Assembly: GCF_009720835.1 (NCBI RefSeq)
Contig: NZ_WNKZ01000014.1
Coordinates: 18,179-82,178, forward strand
DNA length: 64,000 nucleotides
Source of the DNA: Pseudoduganella buxea
GTDB lineage: Bacteria > Pseudomonadota > Gammaproteobacteria > Burkholderiales > Burkholderiaceae_D
Reading direction: 5' to 3'
In this document: piece after piece, positions 8,015 through 17,876 of the stretch
How the letters are laid out: each line of letters begins with the position of its first letter
How positions within the stretch are numbered: the first letter of the stretch is position 1
Made by a program: the position numbers and the translations under genes
Notes under the pieces: generated by a model
What the model was told of the DNA's origin: nothing
The model's database searches: none
The model's input: only the letters and a program-made list of their open reading frames with translations

Positions 8015-8542
8015 TCAGGCCGAGCTGCAATTGCAGAAGCGCTTGCGCTGGCTGTCCGGCGCGCCGGCATGCAGGGCCAGGGGCTTCCAGAACAGCACTG
8101 TGTCGACCCCGTACGGCGCCCGCACATTGCCGTCGCGGCGATAGCCGTGGGCGGCGAAGAAGCCTTCGGCCGTGGCGGTGCTGTGCAGGAACAAGGTCTT
8201 GATGCCCAGGGCCAGCGCCCGTTCCTCCATCCGTGCCAGCAAGGCCCGGCCGGCGCCCCGGCGCAGCGCGTCGGGATGCAGGTAGCACAGGGCCAGCTTG
8301 CCGGCCGCCGTCAGCAGCGCCACGCCGACGACGGCGTCGTCCTGCACGGCCACCAGCGACACATTGGTGGGCGACTCGAACCAGGATGCCACCGTCTGCG
8401 GCGTCTTGTTGCCCAGCCAGGCGGACAGCACGGCGGCATCGCCCCGGTGGTCGAGCACGCAGCACTCCGCGATCGAGCGGCGCAGCACTTCACAGGCGGC
8501 GGCGGCGTCTTGCGGGACGGCTGGTCGAATATCAAAACTCAT
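8015..8542 (-). CDS. GNAT family N-acetyltransferase
   Basis: This 175-residue protein begins MSFDIRPAVPQDAAAACEVL, a typical GNAT N-terminus. The acetyl-CoA binding region is at about residues 90-115 (ALCYLHPDALRRGAGRALLARMEE). ALGIKTLFLHSTATAEGFFAAHGY follows, a standard beta-5/alpha-4 and FYxxxGF-like end. The C-terminus is cysteine- and lysine-containing (KRFCNCSSA). The substrate is unknown. The open frame extends to 8638, but the start at 8542 matches the usual domain boundary. It converges on rodA with 12 bases between the stops. Confidence 0.85.
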   Translation of the reverse strand: MSFDIRPAVPQDAAAACEVLRRSIAECCVLDHRGDAAVLSAWLGNKTPQTVASWFESPTNVSLVAVQDDAVVGVALLTAAGKLALCYLHPDALRRGAGRALLARMEERALALGIKTLFLHSTATAEGFFAAHGYRRDGNVRAPYGVDTVLFWKPLALHAGAPDSQRKRFCNCSSA

Positions 8543-8719
8543 CTGCAGAAAATTCCATGACGCGGTTACAGCGGGACTATACACGAAGGCGTCCGCCGCC
8601 GTGGCGACACTGGCCAGGGGGCCGTTTTCCGGCGCCATCTAAGCATATTACGAAAATTTAGTATCTTTTTCGCGCGCAATTTCGCACCATTGATATCTGT
8701 TTTCCATTTCGGGACTACC

Positions 8720-9745
8720 ATGTCACATAAGAAAATCGCATTTAGCGCCGCCCGCCGGTTGTTGCTGGCCTCCACTTTTGCCGCTGCCGTGGGCCTGCCC
8801 GTGGCCGCCTCGGCCGCCGATGTCACCCTGCTGAACGTCTCCTACGACGTGGCGCGCGAACTGTACCAGGACATCAATCCCGCCTTCGAGGCGCAGTTCA
8901 AGCGGACGACGGGCAAGACCATCCAGATCAAGCAGTCGCACGGCGGCTCGTCCAAGCAGGCGCGTTCCGTGGCGGACGGACTGGAAGCGTCCGTCGTGAC
9001 GATGAACCAGGCCAACGATATCGACATGCTGGCCGACCGTGGCCTGGTGGCCAAGGACTGGGCCAGGAAGTTCCCCAACAACGCCGCCCCCGCCTATTCG
9101 ACAATGGTCTACCTGGTGCGCAAGGGCAATCCGAAAGGCATCAAGGACTGGACCGACCTGGCCAAGCCCGGCACGAAGGTGGTCATCCCGAATCCGAAAA
9201 CGGCCGGCAACGGCCGCTACACCTACCTGGCGGCCTGGGGCTCGGTGCTGCAGAACGGCGGCACCGACGCGCAGGCGCGCGAGCTGGTGACGAAAATCTT
9301 CAGGAACGTGCCGATCCTGGACACGGGCGGCCGTGCCGCCACCACCACGTTCACGCAGCGCCAAATCGGCGACGTGCTGGTGACGTTCGAGAACGAAGTG
9401 CAGCTGGTGCGCAAGGAATTCGGCGATAACTTCGACATCGTCTACCCGGCCTCGTCGATCCTGGCCGAGTCGCCCGTGGCAGTCGTCGACAAGGTGGTCG
9501 ACAAGCGCGGCGTGCGCAATGAGGCAACGGCCTACCTGAACTTCCTGTACAGCGAGCAGGGCCAGGAAATCATCGCCAAGCACTACCTGCGCCCCCGTTC
9601 GGCTGCCGTGGCAAAGAAATATGCCGCCACCTTCCGTCCCATCAAGCTGTTCACGGTCGACGAAGTCTTCGGCGGCTGGCGCGCGGCCCAGAAGCGCCAC
9701 TTCGACGACGGCGGCGAGTTCGACAAGATCTACGGCGGGCAGTAA
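8720..9745 (+). CDS. sbp: Sulfate ABC transporter substrate-binding protein
   Basis: A 341-residue periplasmic protein with a Sec signal (KKIAFSAARRLLLASTFAAA, cleavage near ASAAD). The mature part starts VTLLNVSYDVARELYQDINP, and the sulfate/thiosulfate-binding hallmarks follow: QSHGGSSKQARSV, VPILDTGGRAATTTF, GDVLVTFENEV, VYPASSILAESPVAVVD. It captures sulfate for a CysTWA-type importer. No permease or ATPase gene follows; instead there is a palindromic repeat and a terminator, so it is an orphan component. An in-frame ATG at 8690 would add residues ahead of the signal and is less likely. Confidence 0.9.
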   Translation: MSHKKIAFSAARRLLLASTFAAAVGLPVAASAADVTLLNVSYDVARELYQDINPAFEAQFKRTTGKTIQIKQSHGGSSKQARSVADGLEASVVTMNQANDIDMLADRGLVAKDWARKFPNNAAPAYSTMVYLVRKGNPKGIKDWTDLAKPGTKVVIPNPKTAGNGRYTYLAAWGSVLQNGGTDAQARELVTKIFRNVPILDTGGRAATTTFTQRQIGDVLVTFENEVQLVRKEFGDNFDIVYPASSILAESPVAVVDKVVDKRGVRNEATAYLNFLYSEQGQEIIAKHYLRPRSAAVAKKYAATFRPIKLFTVDEVFGGWRAAQKRHFDDGGEFDKIYGGQ

Positions 9746-9750
9746 GAAAA

Positions 9751-9793
9751 ATCGGGGACAGTCCCGGAAAATTCGGGGACAGTCCCCGAATTT
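9751..9793. repeat. Dispersed palindromic repeat, GGGGACAGTCCCC type, locus 1
   Basis: The core hairpin has arms ATTCGGGGAC and GTCCCCGAAT around a single A (9771-9791), extendable by two A-T pairs on each side. A second, shorter GGGGACAGTCCC unit lies directly upstream (9753-9764). It sits immediately after the sulfate-binding gene stop. Related units lie after two other genes at 29310-29350 and 37251-37316. Confidence 0.75.
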
Positions 9794-9850
9794 CGGAAGT
9801 GTGCGTTGGGACTCGTCCCAGAGGCTGACTGTTATTCTTAGGTCAAACTT

Positions 9851-9876
9851 AAAAGGAGGCTTTGGCCTCCTTTTTT
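9851..9876 (+). terminator. Rho-independent terminator
   Basis: Stem AAAAGGAGGC, loop TTTG, stem GCCTCCTTTT, then more T residues. It is a perfect 10-bp hairpin with a U tract about 105 bases past the sulfate-binding gene stop. The rest of 9746-10045 contains the palindromic repeat, this terminator and about 170 bases before pbpG in which I see no gene. Confidence 0.85.
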
Positions 9877-10045
9877 GCATTCTTTGCCCCTGCTATCGAG
9901 GCGCGCACTGCTGACATCGTCTGGACTCGGCCGGTGCTTTGATGCTATCTTCTCAGCTTGGAAAATATTGCCGTATAGACAGATGGTCTTCCTGCGTTTG
10001 TCGCTGCGCCGCGCCCCGCACCCTTCCCCGAATTCACTTTAAAAA

Positions 10046-10996
10046 ATGATCAAGAAAATTGCCGCCGCCCTGCTGTTGTCGTGCTCCGCGGCCGCCGTGC
10101 TGGCCGTGCCGATGGGCTCGCAATCCGTGCTGGTGGTCGAAGACGGCACTGGCAAGATTTTGCTGGAAAAGAATGCCACCGACGTCGTGCCCATCGCGTC
10201 GCTGACGAAGCTGATGACGGCCATGGTGGTGCTGGACTCGAAGCTGGACATGAACGAACAGATCAGCATCGACCGGCAGGACGTCGACATGCTCAAGCAC
10301 AGCACCTCGCGCGTGCCCGTGGGCGCAACGCTGTCGCGCGGAGAAGTGCTGCAGCTGGCGCTGATGTCGTCCGATAACCGCGCCGCCGCGTCATTGGCGC
10401 GCACCTTTCCCGGCGGCCCGGAGCGCTTCAAGGCGGCCGTCAACGCCAAGATCCGCGCGCTGGGCATGACCCAGACCCGCATCGACGAGCCCACCGGCCT
10501 GTCGCCGAACAATACGTCGACGGCGACGGACCTGGTCAAGATGGCCACGGCCGCTGCCGCCTACCCGACGATCACCCAGTACACCACCGATACCCGCGAA
10601 GTCATCAACATCAAGGGCCGGGGTGTGGAATACCACAACACCAACCGCCTGGTGGGCGCCAAGGGCTGGGATATCGGCCTGTCGAAGACGGGCTACACGG
10701 AAGAAGCAGGCCGCTGCCTGATCATGCGCATCAAGGCGGCCGGCAAGAACGCCACCATCATCCTGCTCAACGCCCGCGCCAATTCGGCCCGCATCATGGA
10801 TGCCCTGAATATCCGCCGCCTGATCACGGGCGACGGAGGCCGCGCCACCCTGGCCCGCGCCACCCGCTCGGCGCCGACGTCGCTGATCAAGGCGTCGGCG
10901 GGCCGCATGACGAAAGGTAAAAGCGCCGCCAAGGCCAACAACTACCGCAAGAAGGCGGCGCCAACGAAGAAGCCGCGCCGCCGCCGCGCCAACTGA
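10046..10996 (+). CDS. pbpG: D-alanyl-D-alanine endopeptidase, PbpG/PBP7 type
   Basis: The 316-residue protein has a short signal peptide (MIKKIAAALLLSCSAAAVLA). It carries the three serine-peptidase motifs of low-molecular-weight PBPs: SLTK with catalytic Ser at about residue 52, SSDN at about 108 and KTG at about 214. YHNTNRLVG and WDIGLSKTGYTEEAGRCLIM are typical of PbpG, which cleaves D-Ala-mDAP crosslinks. The C-terminal ~60 residues are unusual: very basic and low in complexity (KKAAPTKKPRRRRAN), probably an unstructured tail that could bind anionic wall polymers. No good ribosome-binding site is visible. It converges tightly on the lipoprotein gene. Confidence 0.9.
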   Translation: MIKKIAAALLLSCSAAAVLAVPMGSQSVLVVEDGTGKILLEKNATDVVPIASLTKLMTAMVVLDSKLDMNEQISIDRQDVDMLKHSTSRVPVGATLSRGEVLQLALMSSDNRAAASLARTFPGGPERFKAAVNAKIRALGMTQTRIDEPTGLSPNNTSTATDLVKMATAAAAYPTITQYTTDTREVINIKGRGVEYHNTNRLVGAKGWDIGLSKTGYTEEAGRCLIMRIKAAGKNATIILLNARANSARIMDALNIRRLITGDGGRATLARATRSAPTSLIKASAGRMTKGKSAAKANNYRKKAAPTKKPRRRRAN

Positions 10997-12085
10997 TCAG
11001 GGCCGCGCCGCCCGCCAGGCGTCGCGCTTGTCGCTGACGGTCGACACCGCGTCGGCGATCGCCACCAGCGCGTCGAGCAATTGGGCGGGCGTGCGCTTGC
11101 CGTCCGCCACCTCGCGTGCCTGCGTCACGCCCGCGTGCAGCAATGCCAGCGTCTGGGCCGTGTCAAGGGCCGCCAGGCCGCGGTAAAGGCGCATGTTCGC
11201 CACCAGGTCGTCAACGTTGCGGCGCCCGTCCGCCGTACCCAGGCAGTCCGGCCAGCGGCAGTTCTTCAAGGCGCGCTGCTGCGCCAGCAGGGTCTGCGCC
11301 ACCATCCATCGCCGCAGCGTCACCATCGCGCCCAATGTCGTCTGGTTCATCGCGCAGGCCGCCGGCGCGCTGGCCGGCGCATGCTGGATATACGGTCCGA
11401 AGGAACTGCCCGGCGCCTGGCGCAGCACGGCCTCGGCCTGTTCCAGCTTCGGCACCAGCCGCTTCACCGTTTCCGTCACCGCCTCGTCGCGGCTGGTCGC
11501 CTCCAGCACGGCCAGGATCGAACGGGCCAGGTCGTCCAGCGCCAGCATGGGCGCGATGCCGGGCAAGGCGGCCGGGCCCACGCCCGGCTGGTACTGGCCG
11601 ACGACGCCGGCCGCGTCGGCGCTGAACAGTTCGCGGCAACGCTGCTGGGCAGCCGTGGTGCCCGTGCCGGCCGCCGGCAAGTCGGCCTCGCGCCGGTTGG
11701 CCGCGTTCAGGCGCAACTGGGCGATATAGCCGGCGTAGCCCACATCATCCGGCGTGGCGCCGACCTGCTGCACCAGGGCCAGCGCGTCGCCGAACACGCC
11801 CAGGGCGGCGTCGGCCGCCGCAGGACCGCTGACAGGCACGCACACCTTCCGGCCGAAATCGATTATCTGGTACGGCCCCGCACCCAATACGTACAGCTTT
11901 TCCGCGTCGTCGGCGGCCTGCCGTGCCAGCAGCCTTGCTTCTCCGGCGGCAGCGGCCGGTTCCGCCAGGGCCTGCGTGAAGCCCGACCGGCTGGCAGGCG
12001 TGGCCGCGCAGCCGGCCAGCAGCAGGGCCAGCACGGGCGCGGCCATTTGCAAGGTTCGTGACAACGGCATCAAGGCAAGCCACAT
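10997..12085 (-). CDS. Hypothetical lipoprotein
   Basis: The protein has 362 residues. The N-terminus holds a lipoprotein signal with lipobox LLLAGC (about residues 22-27 from the start at 12085). AAGGAGG lies eight bases before this ATG; an alternative ATG two codons upstream is too close to it. The mature protein is alanine- and leucine-rich, predicted helical, with a few cysteines (KVCVPV, QQRCREL, PAACAMNQTT, KNCRWPDCLG). I do not recognise a family. It is downstream of recD on the same strand with an 83-base gap and its own ribosome-binding site. Confidence 0.75.
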   Translation of the reverse strand: MWLALMPLSRTLQMAAPVLALLLAGCAATPASRSGFTQALAEPAAAAGEARLLARQAADDAEKLYVLGAGPYQIIDFGRKVCVPVSGPAAADAALGVFGDALALVQQVGATPDDVGYAGYIAQLRLNAANRREADLPAAGTGTTAAQQRCRELFSADAAGVVGQYQPGVGPAALPGIAPMLALDDLARSILAVLEATSRDEAVTETVKRLVPKLEQAEAVLRQAPGSSFGPYIQHAPASAPAACAMNQTTLGAMVTLRRWMVAQTLLAQQRALKNCRWPDCLGTADGRRNVDDLVANMRLYRGLAALDTAQTLALLHAGVTQAREVADGKRTPAQLLDALVAIADAVSTVSDKRDAWRAARP

Positions 12086-12168
12086 GGGCATCTCCTCCTT
12101 CTGGTCGTGACCGGCACGTGCCGGCCCCGTCATTATGACGCCGACCGCCCCGTCCCCGCGCGCAAGTT

Positions 12169-14178
12169 TCAGGCCAGCAGTGCCTCGCGCAGGCCGCTGG
12201 CGCGCCGGGTACGCTCGGCGATGGCCTGGCCGAGCACGGCCCCGTTGGGCGCCACCAGCGTGAAGAATTCGCGCGCCCGCGTGATGCCCGTGTAGACCAG
12301 TTCGCGCGCCAGCACGGCATTGGCCTCGCGCGGCAGCACCATGGCCGTGTGCGTGAATTCCGACCCCTGCGACTTGTGCACCGTCATGGCGAACGCCGTC
12401 TCCACGTTGCGCAGCCGCGTGGCCAGCACGCTGCGAATGACGTCGCCGTCGGCGAACCACACGCGCAGGGAGCCGGGGCGCAGCGGGTCCGGAAGGGTCA
12501 GGCCGATATCGCCGTTGTAGACACCGGTGGCATAGTCGTTGCGGGTCACCATGACGGGCCGCCCCACGTACCACTCGCCGCGCCGCCGGATCAGGCGCAG
12601 CTGGTCCAGCCGCGTCTCGATGGCCTCGTTCAGGCCCGCCACGCCCCACTCGCCCGCGCGCACGGCGCACAGCAGGCGGAATTGTTCGAAGCGGCGCAGC
12701 ACGGCGCGCACCCAGCCCTGGTGATCCATGTCCCAGGCCTCGGGCCCCGCCTTGACGACGGTGAGGTAGTCGCGGTAGCCCTGGCCCGCGCCTTCGCGCC
12801 CGTCGATGGCCAGCGCCAGTACGTCGGCAGGCCGGGCCCCTTCGAGCCACAGGAGGCGGGCGCCGTGTTCTTCCGGCCCGGCGCGCAACACGGCGCGGGC
12901 AGCTTCCGCGTCGCCCCGGTTCACGGCCAGCGCCAGCGCACCGATCGGGCCGCCGAAGCGGCGGCTGCGGCGCAGCATGACGATACTTTGCGCCAGTACG
13001 CCGCCATCGCGTTCGCGGTACGGGGCGGGAATGGTCTCGCCCGTGGCCCGCGCCACGTAGTCGACGGTGCCTTCGGCGTAATGGCCGCTTTCCGCTTCGG
13101 CGCACAGGTCGCCCAGCACGGCGCCCGCTTCCACGGACGCCAGCTGGTCCTTGTCGCCCAGCAGGATCAGGCGCGCGTGATCGGGCAACGCTGCCAGCAG
13201 CGCCGCCATCATCTCCAGGTGCACCATCGACGCCTCGTCGACGATCAGCACGTCCACGTCCAGCGGATTGCCGGCGTGATAGGCAAAGCTGCGCGTGTCC
13301 GGCCGCGCGCCGAGCAGGCTGTGCAAGGTGCGCGCCGCGCCCATGCGCGCCGCCAGTTCACGCAGCGGCAGGGTCTCGCCCAGTTTCTCGGCCAGCTCGT
13401 CCAGCGCCGTGTCGATCGACTGCTTCAGCCGCGCCGCCGCCTTGCCCGTCGGTGCCGCCAGAGCGATGCGCAAACCGGCCGCGCCGCCTTCGCCGTCGGC
13501 CATGGCGAACAGCAGCGCCAGCAGTCGCGCCACCGTATAGGTCTTGCCGGTGCCAGGGCCGCCCGTGATGACAGCCAGGTCGCTGCGCAGCGCCACGGCG
13601 CAGGCGATCTTCTGCCAGTCCGGGCCCGGGTCGGCATCGCGCGTGTCGAGAGGGGCCTCGAACAGCCGGTCCAGCCAGCCCCGGACGGTATCGGCATCGA
13701 CGGCGCGGGCGCTGCCGGCGCGGCGCCGGATCGAGGACGCCACCGTCATCTCGTCGCGCCAGTAGCGGCGCAGGTACAGGCGCTCGCCATCGAGCACGAG
13801 GGGCTGCTTGAAATCGAGGTCGCCCACCGGCCACACCTGCTCGCAGGCCTGCAGCAGCGCGCGCCAGCCGGCGCCGTTCTTCGGCAGCGGGCCCGCGGCC
13901 GCGCGCAACGCGGCCCATTCGCCATCGAGCCAGCCCAGTTGCGGCGACGGGTCGCGCGCCAGGTCGGCCAGCACCAGGCAGCTGTGGCCCCGCCCTTCCA
14001 GCTCGGACAGCAGCGCGCAGGCCACCAGCAGCGGCGCCGGTGCGTGGCCGAGGGTGCCGACGAAGCGGGCAAAGGCGCCGGCCAGGCGGCGCAGCTTGCC
14101 CGCCTCGGTCAGCGCGTCCAGTTGCGCCAGGGTCGCTTCGATGCGCTCCTCAAGGCCGGGGTTCATCGCGGGCTTCAT
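12169..14178 (-). CDS. recD: Exodeoxyribonuclease V alpha subunit RecD
   Basis: The 669-residue protein is the fast 5'-3' helicase of RecBCD, which processes double-strand breaks. Superfamily 1 motifs are all visible: Walker A GGPGTGKTYT (about residue 200), Walker B VDVLIVDEASMV, GDKDQLASVEAGAVLGDL, and the C-terminal TVHKSQGSEF and VYTGITRARE. The N-terminal ~170 residues are the RecB-contacting region, ending QPLVLDGERLYLRRYW. The start overlaps the recB stop by four bases (ATGA), although an ATG four codons later is possible. It is the last gene of recC-recB-recD. Confidence 0.95.
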   Translation of the reverse strand: MKPAMNPGLEERIEATLAQLDALTEAGKLRRLAGAFARFVGTLGHAPAPLLVACALLSELEGRGHSCLVLADLARDPSPQLGWLDGEWAALRAAAGPLPKNGAGWRALLQACEQVWPVGDLDFKQPLVLDGERLYLRRYWRDEMTVASSIRRRAGSARAVDADTVRGWLDRLFEAPLDTRDADPGPDWQKIACAVALRSDLAVITGGPGTGKTYTVARLLALLFAMADGEGGAAGLRIALAAPTGKAAARLKQSIDTALDELAEKLGETLPLRELAARMGAARTLHSLLGARPDTRSFAYHAGNPLDVDVLIVDEASMVHLEMMAALLAALPDHARLILLGDKDQLASVEAGAVLGDLCAEAESGHYAEGTVDYVARATGETIPAPYRERDGGVLAQSIVMLRRSRRFGGPIGALALAVNRGDAEAARAVLRAGPEEHGARLLWLEGARPADVLALAIDGREGAGQGYRDYLTVVKAGPEAWDMDHQGWVRAVLRRFEQFRLLCAVRAGEWGVAGLNEAIETRLDQLRLIRRRGEWYVGRPVMVTRNDYATGVYNGDIGLTLPDPLRPGSLRVWFADGDVIRSVLATRLRNVETAFAMTVHKSQGSEFTHTAMVLPREANAVLARELVYTGITRAREFFTLVAPNGAVLGQAIAERTRRASGLREALLA

Positions 14179-17100
14179 TCATCGTCTTCCAGTGGGACCA
14201 AGGCATCCTGGCGCAGCAGCGAATCCAGGCCGTCCAGCAGCGCCGCGTCCGGCGCCAGCACGTAACATCCCCGCGTCACCGGGTTCCCGATACCGCGCAG
14301 GAAAAAGAACACGGCGCCACCCAGGTGTTCGGCCGGGTCGTAGGCCTCGCCCAGCCGGCTGGCCAGCAGGCGGTGCAGCGCCAGCATGTAGATGGCACCC
14401 TGCACGTCGTAGCGGTGTTCGGCCATGCCGTGCGCCAGTGCCGCCTGGTGATATGCCGCGTCGCCGCCGCCGAGCGCGTTCGATTTGTAGTCCAGCACCC
14501 AGTAGCGCCCTTCATGTTCGAACACGAGGTCGGAAAAGCCTTTCAGCATGCCGTGCAGGGCCCGCTGCGGCAGGGCGGGACGGGCATTGCCGCCCAGCAG
14601 GTGCTGCCGGCACAGCGTATCGAGCCGGCTCGTGGCCAGGTGCTCGCTGGGGAACCAGAATTCCATCTCCGGCAGCAGCGCGCCGATATCGCGCAGCGCC
14701 GCACCCAGCGGCGGCAAGGGCGTGGCCACCAGTTCGCGCAGCCACGCGATGGTGTCGTCCAGCCGGTGGCCCCAGCCGGCCCGTTCGATGCGCCGGCCGA
14801 TGCGGGCGTCGAAACCGGGGTCGTCGATGCTGTCGAAGCCTTCCTGCGCCAGCCATTCGAGCTGCTCGTGCAGGAAGTTGCCGGGCACGGAGCCGCGCGG
14901 GAAGCGGTGCCACGGCGCGTCCTCCACCTTCGCGGCCGGCGTGCCGTCCTCGCCCTCGAGCAGGGTTTCCTCCAGTGCGTCCTTCGGCACGGGCACGGGC
15001 ACGGCCGCCTGGGTGCCGCGCGTGAGGGACGTGAAGCTGCCGACCGACCAGTTGCGTTCGAACGTGCCGTTGTAGGGTGCCGGATCGACCAGCGGCGGCA
15101 CTTCCTCGACGCGGGCCAGCATCGTCACCTGCTCCGGCTGGTCCAGGGTGGCGATGCCGATGGCGTCGCAGTCGCCCCGCAGGTGCTGCCACCGTTCCTG
15201 CAGGTGCTCGGCCGGCAGCGGCGCGCCGCCCGTCAGCAGGTAGCCCAGCGCCGAGTCGTGCAGCACGTTGCTGCCTTCCTTGCGCGCGGGCAGTGCGGCC
15301 ACGCCCAGCCACAGGAAGTGGCGCGCCCGCGTCAGCGCCACGTACAACAGGCGCAGGTCTTCCTCGATGCGGGCCGATTCCACCGCGGCCTGGGCCTCGT
15401 CGGACAGCGCCATGTCGATGCGCCGCACGCCGTCGGCATCGGTGTATTCGAAGAAGCTGCGGTTGCGCTTGTCCACCTTGCGCGCCGTGACGGCGAACGG
15501 CAGGTACACCAGCGGATACTCCAGGCCCTTCGACTTGTGCACCGTGACGACCTTCACCAGCTCCGCGTCCGATTCCAGCCGCAGCACCTGCTCGTCGCTG
15601 TTGTCGCCCTCCCCTTCGACCTGTTCGGCCAGCCAGCGGATCAGGGCCTGTTCGCCATCGAGCTGGCGGCTGGCCGACTGCAGCAGCTCGGCCAGGTGCA
15701 ACAGGTTGGTCAGGCGCCGCTCGCCGCCCGGCTGGGCCAGCAGCGCGGCCGGCAGGCCCAGTTCATGGATGAAGCGGCGCAGCATGGCCAGCACGCCCTG
15801 GCGCTGCCAGATCGTGTGCAGGGTCTTCAACTGCTCGACGCGCTGTTCCCACGCCAGCTCGTCGGCCGACAGGCGTGCCAGTTCGGCCAGCGACAGGTTG
15901 GCCGTGCGCGTGGCGAAGGCGGCCCGCGCCAGGCTGCCATCGAGGGGATTGGCCAGCGCCGTCAGCCAGCGCAGGATGTCGCGCGCCTCATCGCTGTCGA
16001 GCACGGAGTCCTTGTCGGACAGGTAGACGCTGGGCACGCGCCGGCGCCGCAGCGCCAGCCGGATCGCCTGCGCCTCCTTGCGGTCGCGCACGAGGATGGC
16101 GATATCGGCCGGTTCCAGCCGCCGCCAGCCGTCCGGGCCGTCGAAGCCCGTGTCCGGGTGGTTCAGCAGGGCCACGATATGCTCGGCGCAGTGATGGGCG
16201 AAGAAATCGCGGTAGGCGTCGGCGCGCAGCTCGCCGCTGACGGCGCAGGAAATCGTCAGTGCCTGCAACTGGCCGTCGACGCCGACCAGCCGCTCGCTGC
16301 GCCCTTTCGCGTCGACCGCCTCGAACGGCAGCGGATTGACGGAGCCGGAGCGGAAGCGGAACGCGCCCCGGTCGAAGCCCGTGTCGTTGGCCAGCCGCTC
16401 CGCGTGGAGGAACACGCGGTTGACGGCGGCCACCACTTCCTGCGTGGAGCGGTAGTTGGTGCCCAGCTGGAAATGACGGCCGAGGGTGGCGCGGCGCGCG
16501 GCCAGGTAGCTGTGGATGTCCGCGCCGCGGAAACCGTAGATCGACTGCTTCGGGTCGCCGATCAGGAACAGCCCCAGCGTAGGGTCGTTGTGCGCCACGC
16601 GGTACAGCAGGTCGAGGATGCGGTATTGCGACGGCGCCGTGTCCTGGAATTCGTCGACCAGCGCCACCGGGTACTGCTCCGTGATGCGCTGGCGCAGCGC
16701 GGCGCCGTTCTCGCCCTCCAGCGCGTGCTGCAGGCGCACCAGCATGTCGGCGAAACCGAACTGGCGCTTCTCGCGCTTGAGCGCTTCCATGCGCGCGGCG
16801 ATCACTACGGCGGCATGCCGGTACAGCCGGTGGCGCAGCGGTTCGAAGGCACCCAGCGCCGCCTGCAGCGCGTCGAGCGCGGCAAAATCGTCCGGGATGT
16901 CCGGGCCGCTGTAGGCATCGGCGATCCCGGCCGGCACCAGGCGCTTCCAGCCGGACTCCGACATGCCCGGATCGACCATGGCCGGATCGAACGCCCACGC
17001 GCGCAGGCTGGCGAACCAGCCGGCCAGCCAGTTTGCCTTCATCTTCTGGCCATTGAGCAGTTTGGCGGCCTTCTGCCGCTCGAGCCACTGCTCCATCCGG

Positions 17101-17876
17101 TCCAGCCGCTCGCCCCAGCCTTCCTTCAGGCCGGCCAGCCATTGCTGCTGCTCGCGCAGCGCCGCGCCGATCATGCTGCCCAGCGGCTCGCCCGGGTCGG
17201 CCCCTTGCGTCCAGCCGGCCGTGCCGGCGCGCCGCACCAGCTCCTTCAGGCTCACTTTCAGGCGCCCCACGTCCGGCCAGCATTCCAGCAGCGCGCCCAG
17301 GGCCGGCTCGCGCAGCGGGTAGACGTGCTGGCGCCAGTAGTCGTGCGCCGCATCCTCGAACAGCGCCCCTTCGTCGCTGACCAGTTCCTCGTCGAACAGG
17401 CTGCCGCTGTCGAAGGCGTGCTCGCGCAGCATGCGCTGGCACCATGCGTCGATGGTGAAGATGGCCGCTTCGTCCATCGTCTCGGCGGCCAGCATCAGCC
17501 GGTGCGCCGCCTGCTGGCGGGCGCTGACGTCCGGATACGCTTCCAGCAGCGCGTCCAGGTAGCCGTCGCCGTGGCCGGCCTGGCCCCGGAAATACGCCGC
17601 CGCCTCGACCAGGCGCTCGCGCACGCGGTTCGACAGCTCGCGCGTGGCGGCGCGGGTAAAGGTCATGACGAGGATATCGGCCGGCAGCAGGGGCCGCGCG
17701 AAGCCTTGCGTGCCGCCGTGGCCCAGCACCAGGCGCACGTACAACGCGGCGATGGTCCACGTCTTGCCCGTGCCGGCGCTGGCCTCGATCAGGCGCGTGC
17801 CATGCAGGGGGAAGGTCAAGGGGTCGAGCAGTTGCGCAGCGCCGTCGCTCACGTTGTTGCCGATGTCGTCGCTCAT
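14175..17876 (-). CDS. recB: Exodeoxyribonuclease V beta subunit RecB
   Basis: The 1,233-residue protein has both RecB parts. The N-terminal UvrD-type helicase carries Walker A ASAGTGKTWTI, VDEFQDTAPSQYRIL, GDPKQSIYGFRGAD and VVTVHKSKGLEYPLVYLPF. The C-terminal nuclease retains the Mg-binding motif, LKGFSDLVFEHEGRYWVLDYK, in which the D and the DYK triad are intact. It is the 3'-5' helicase and only nuclease of RecBCD, and loads RecA after Chi. It overlaps recC and recD by four bases each, so the three are translationally coupled. Confidence 0.96.
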   Translation of the reverse strand: MSDDIGNNVSDGAAQLLDPLTFPLHGTRLIEASAGTGKTWTIAALYVRLVLGHGGTQGFARPLLPADILVMTFTRAATRELSNRVRERLVEAAAYFRGQAGHGDGYLDALLEAYPDVSARQQAAHRLMLAAETMDEAAIFTIDAWCQRMLREHAFDSGSLFDEELVSDEGALFEDAAHDYWRQHVYPLREPALGALLECWPDVGRLKVSLKELVRRAGTAGWTQGADPGEPLGSMIGAALREQQQWLAGLKEGWGERLDRMEQWLERQKAAKLLNGQKMKANWLAGWFASLRAWAFDPAMVDPGMSESGWKRLVPAGIADAYSGPDIPDDFAALDALQAALGAFEPLRHRLYRHAAVVIAARMEALKREKRQFGFADMLVRLQHALEGENGAALRQRITEQYPVALVDEFQDTAPSQYRILDLLYRVAHNDPTLGLFLIGDPKQSIYGFRGADIHSYLAARRATLGRHFQLGTNYRSTQEVVAAVNRVFLHAERLANDTGFDRGAFRFRSGSVNPLPFEAVDAKGRSERLVGVDGQLQALTISCAVSGELRADAYRDFFAHHCAEHIVALLNHPDTGFDGPDGWRRLEPADIAILVRDRKEAQAIRLALRRRRVPSVYLSDKDSVLDSDEARDILRWLTALANPLDGSLARAAFATRTANLSLAELARLSADELAWEQRVEQLKTLHTIWQRQGVLAMLRRFIHELGLPAALLAQPGGERRLTNLLHLAELLQSASRQLDGEQALIRWLAEQVEGEGDNSDEQVLRLESDAELVKVVTVHKSKGLEYPLVYLPFAVTARKVDKRNRSFFEYTDADGVRRIDMALSDEAQAAVESARIEEDLRLLYVALTRARHFLWLGVAALPARKEGSNVLHDSALGYLLTGGAPLPAEHLQERWQHLRGDCDAIGIATLDQPEQVTMLARVEEVPPLVDPAPYNGTFERNWSVGSFTSLTRGTQAAVPVPVPKDALEETLLEGEDGTPAAKVEDAPWHRFPRGSVPGNFLHEQLEWLAQEGFDSIDDPGFDARIGRRIERAGWGHRLDDTIAWLRELVATPLPPLGAALRDIGALLPEMEFWFPSEHLATSRLDTLCRQHLLGGNARPALPQRALHGMLKGFSDLVFEHEGRYWVLDYKSNALGGGDAAYHQAALAHGMAEHRYDVQGAIYMLALHRLLASRLGEAYDPAEHLGGAVFFFLRGIGNPVTRGCYVLAPDAALLDGLDSLLRQDALVPLEDDE

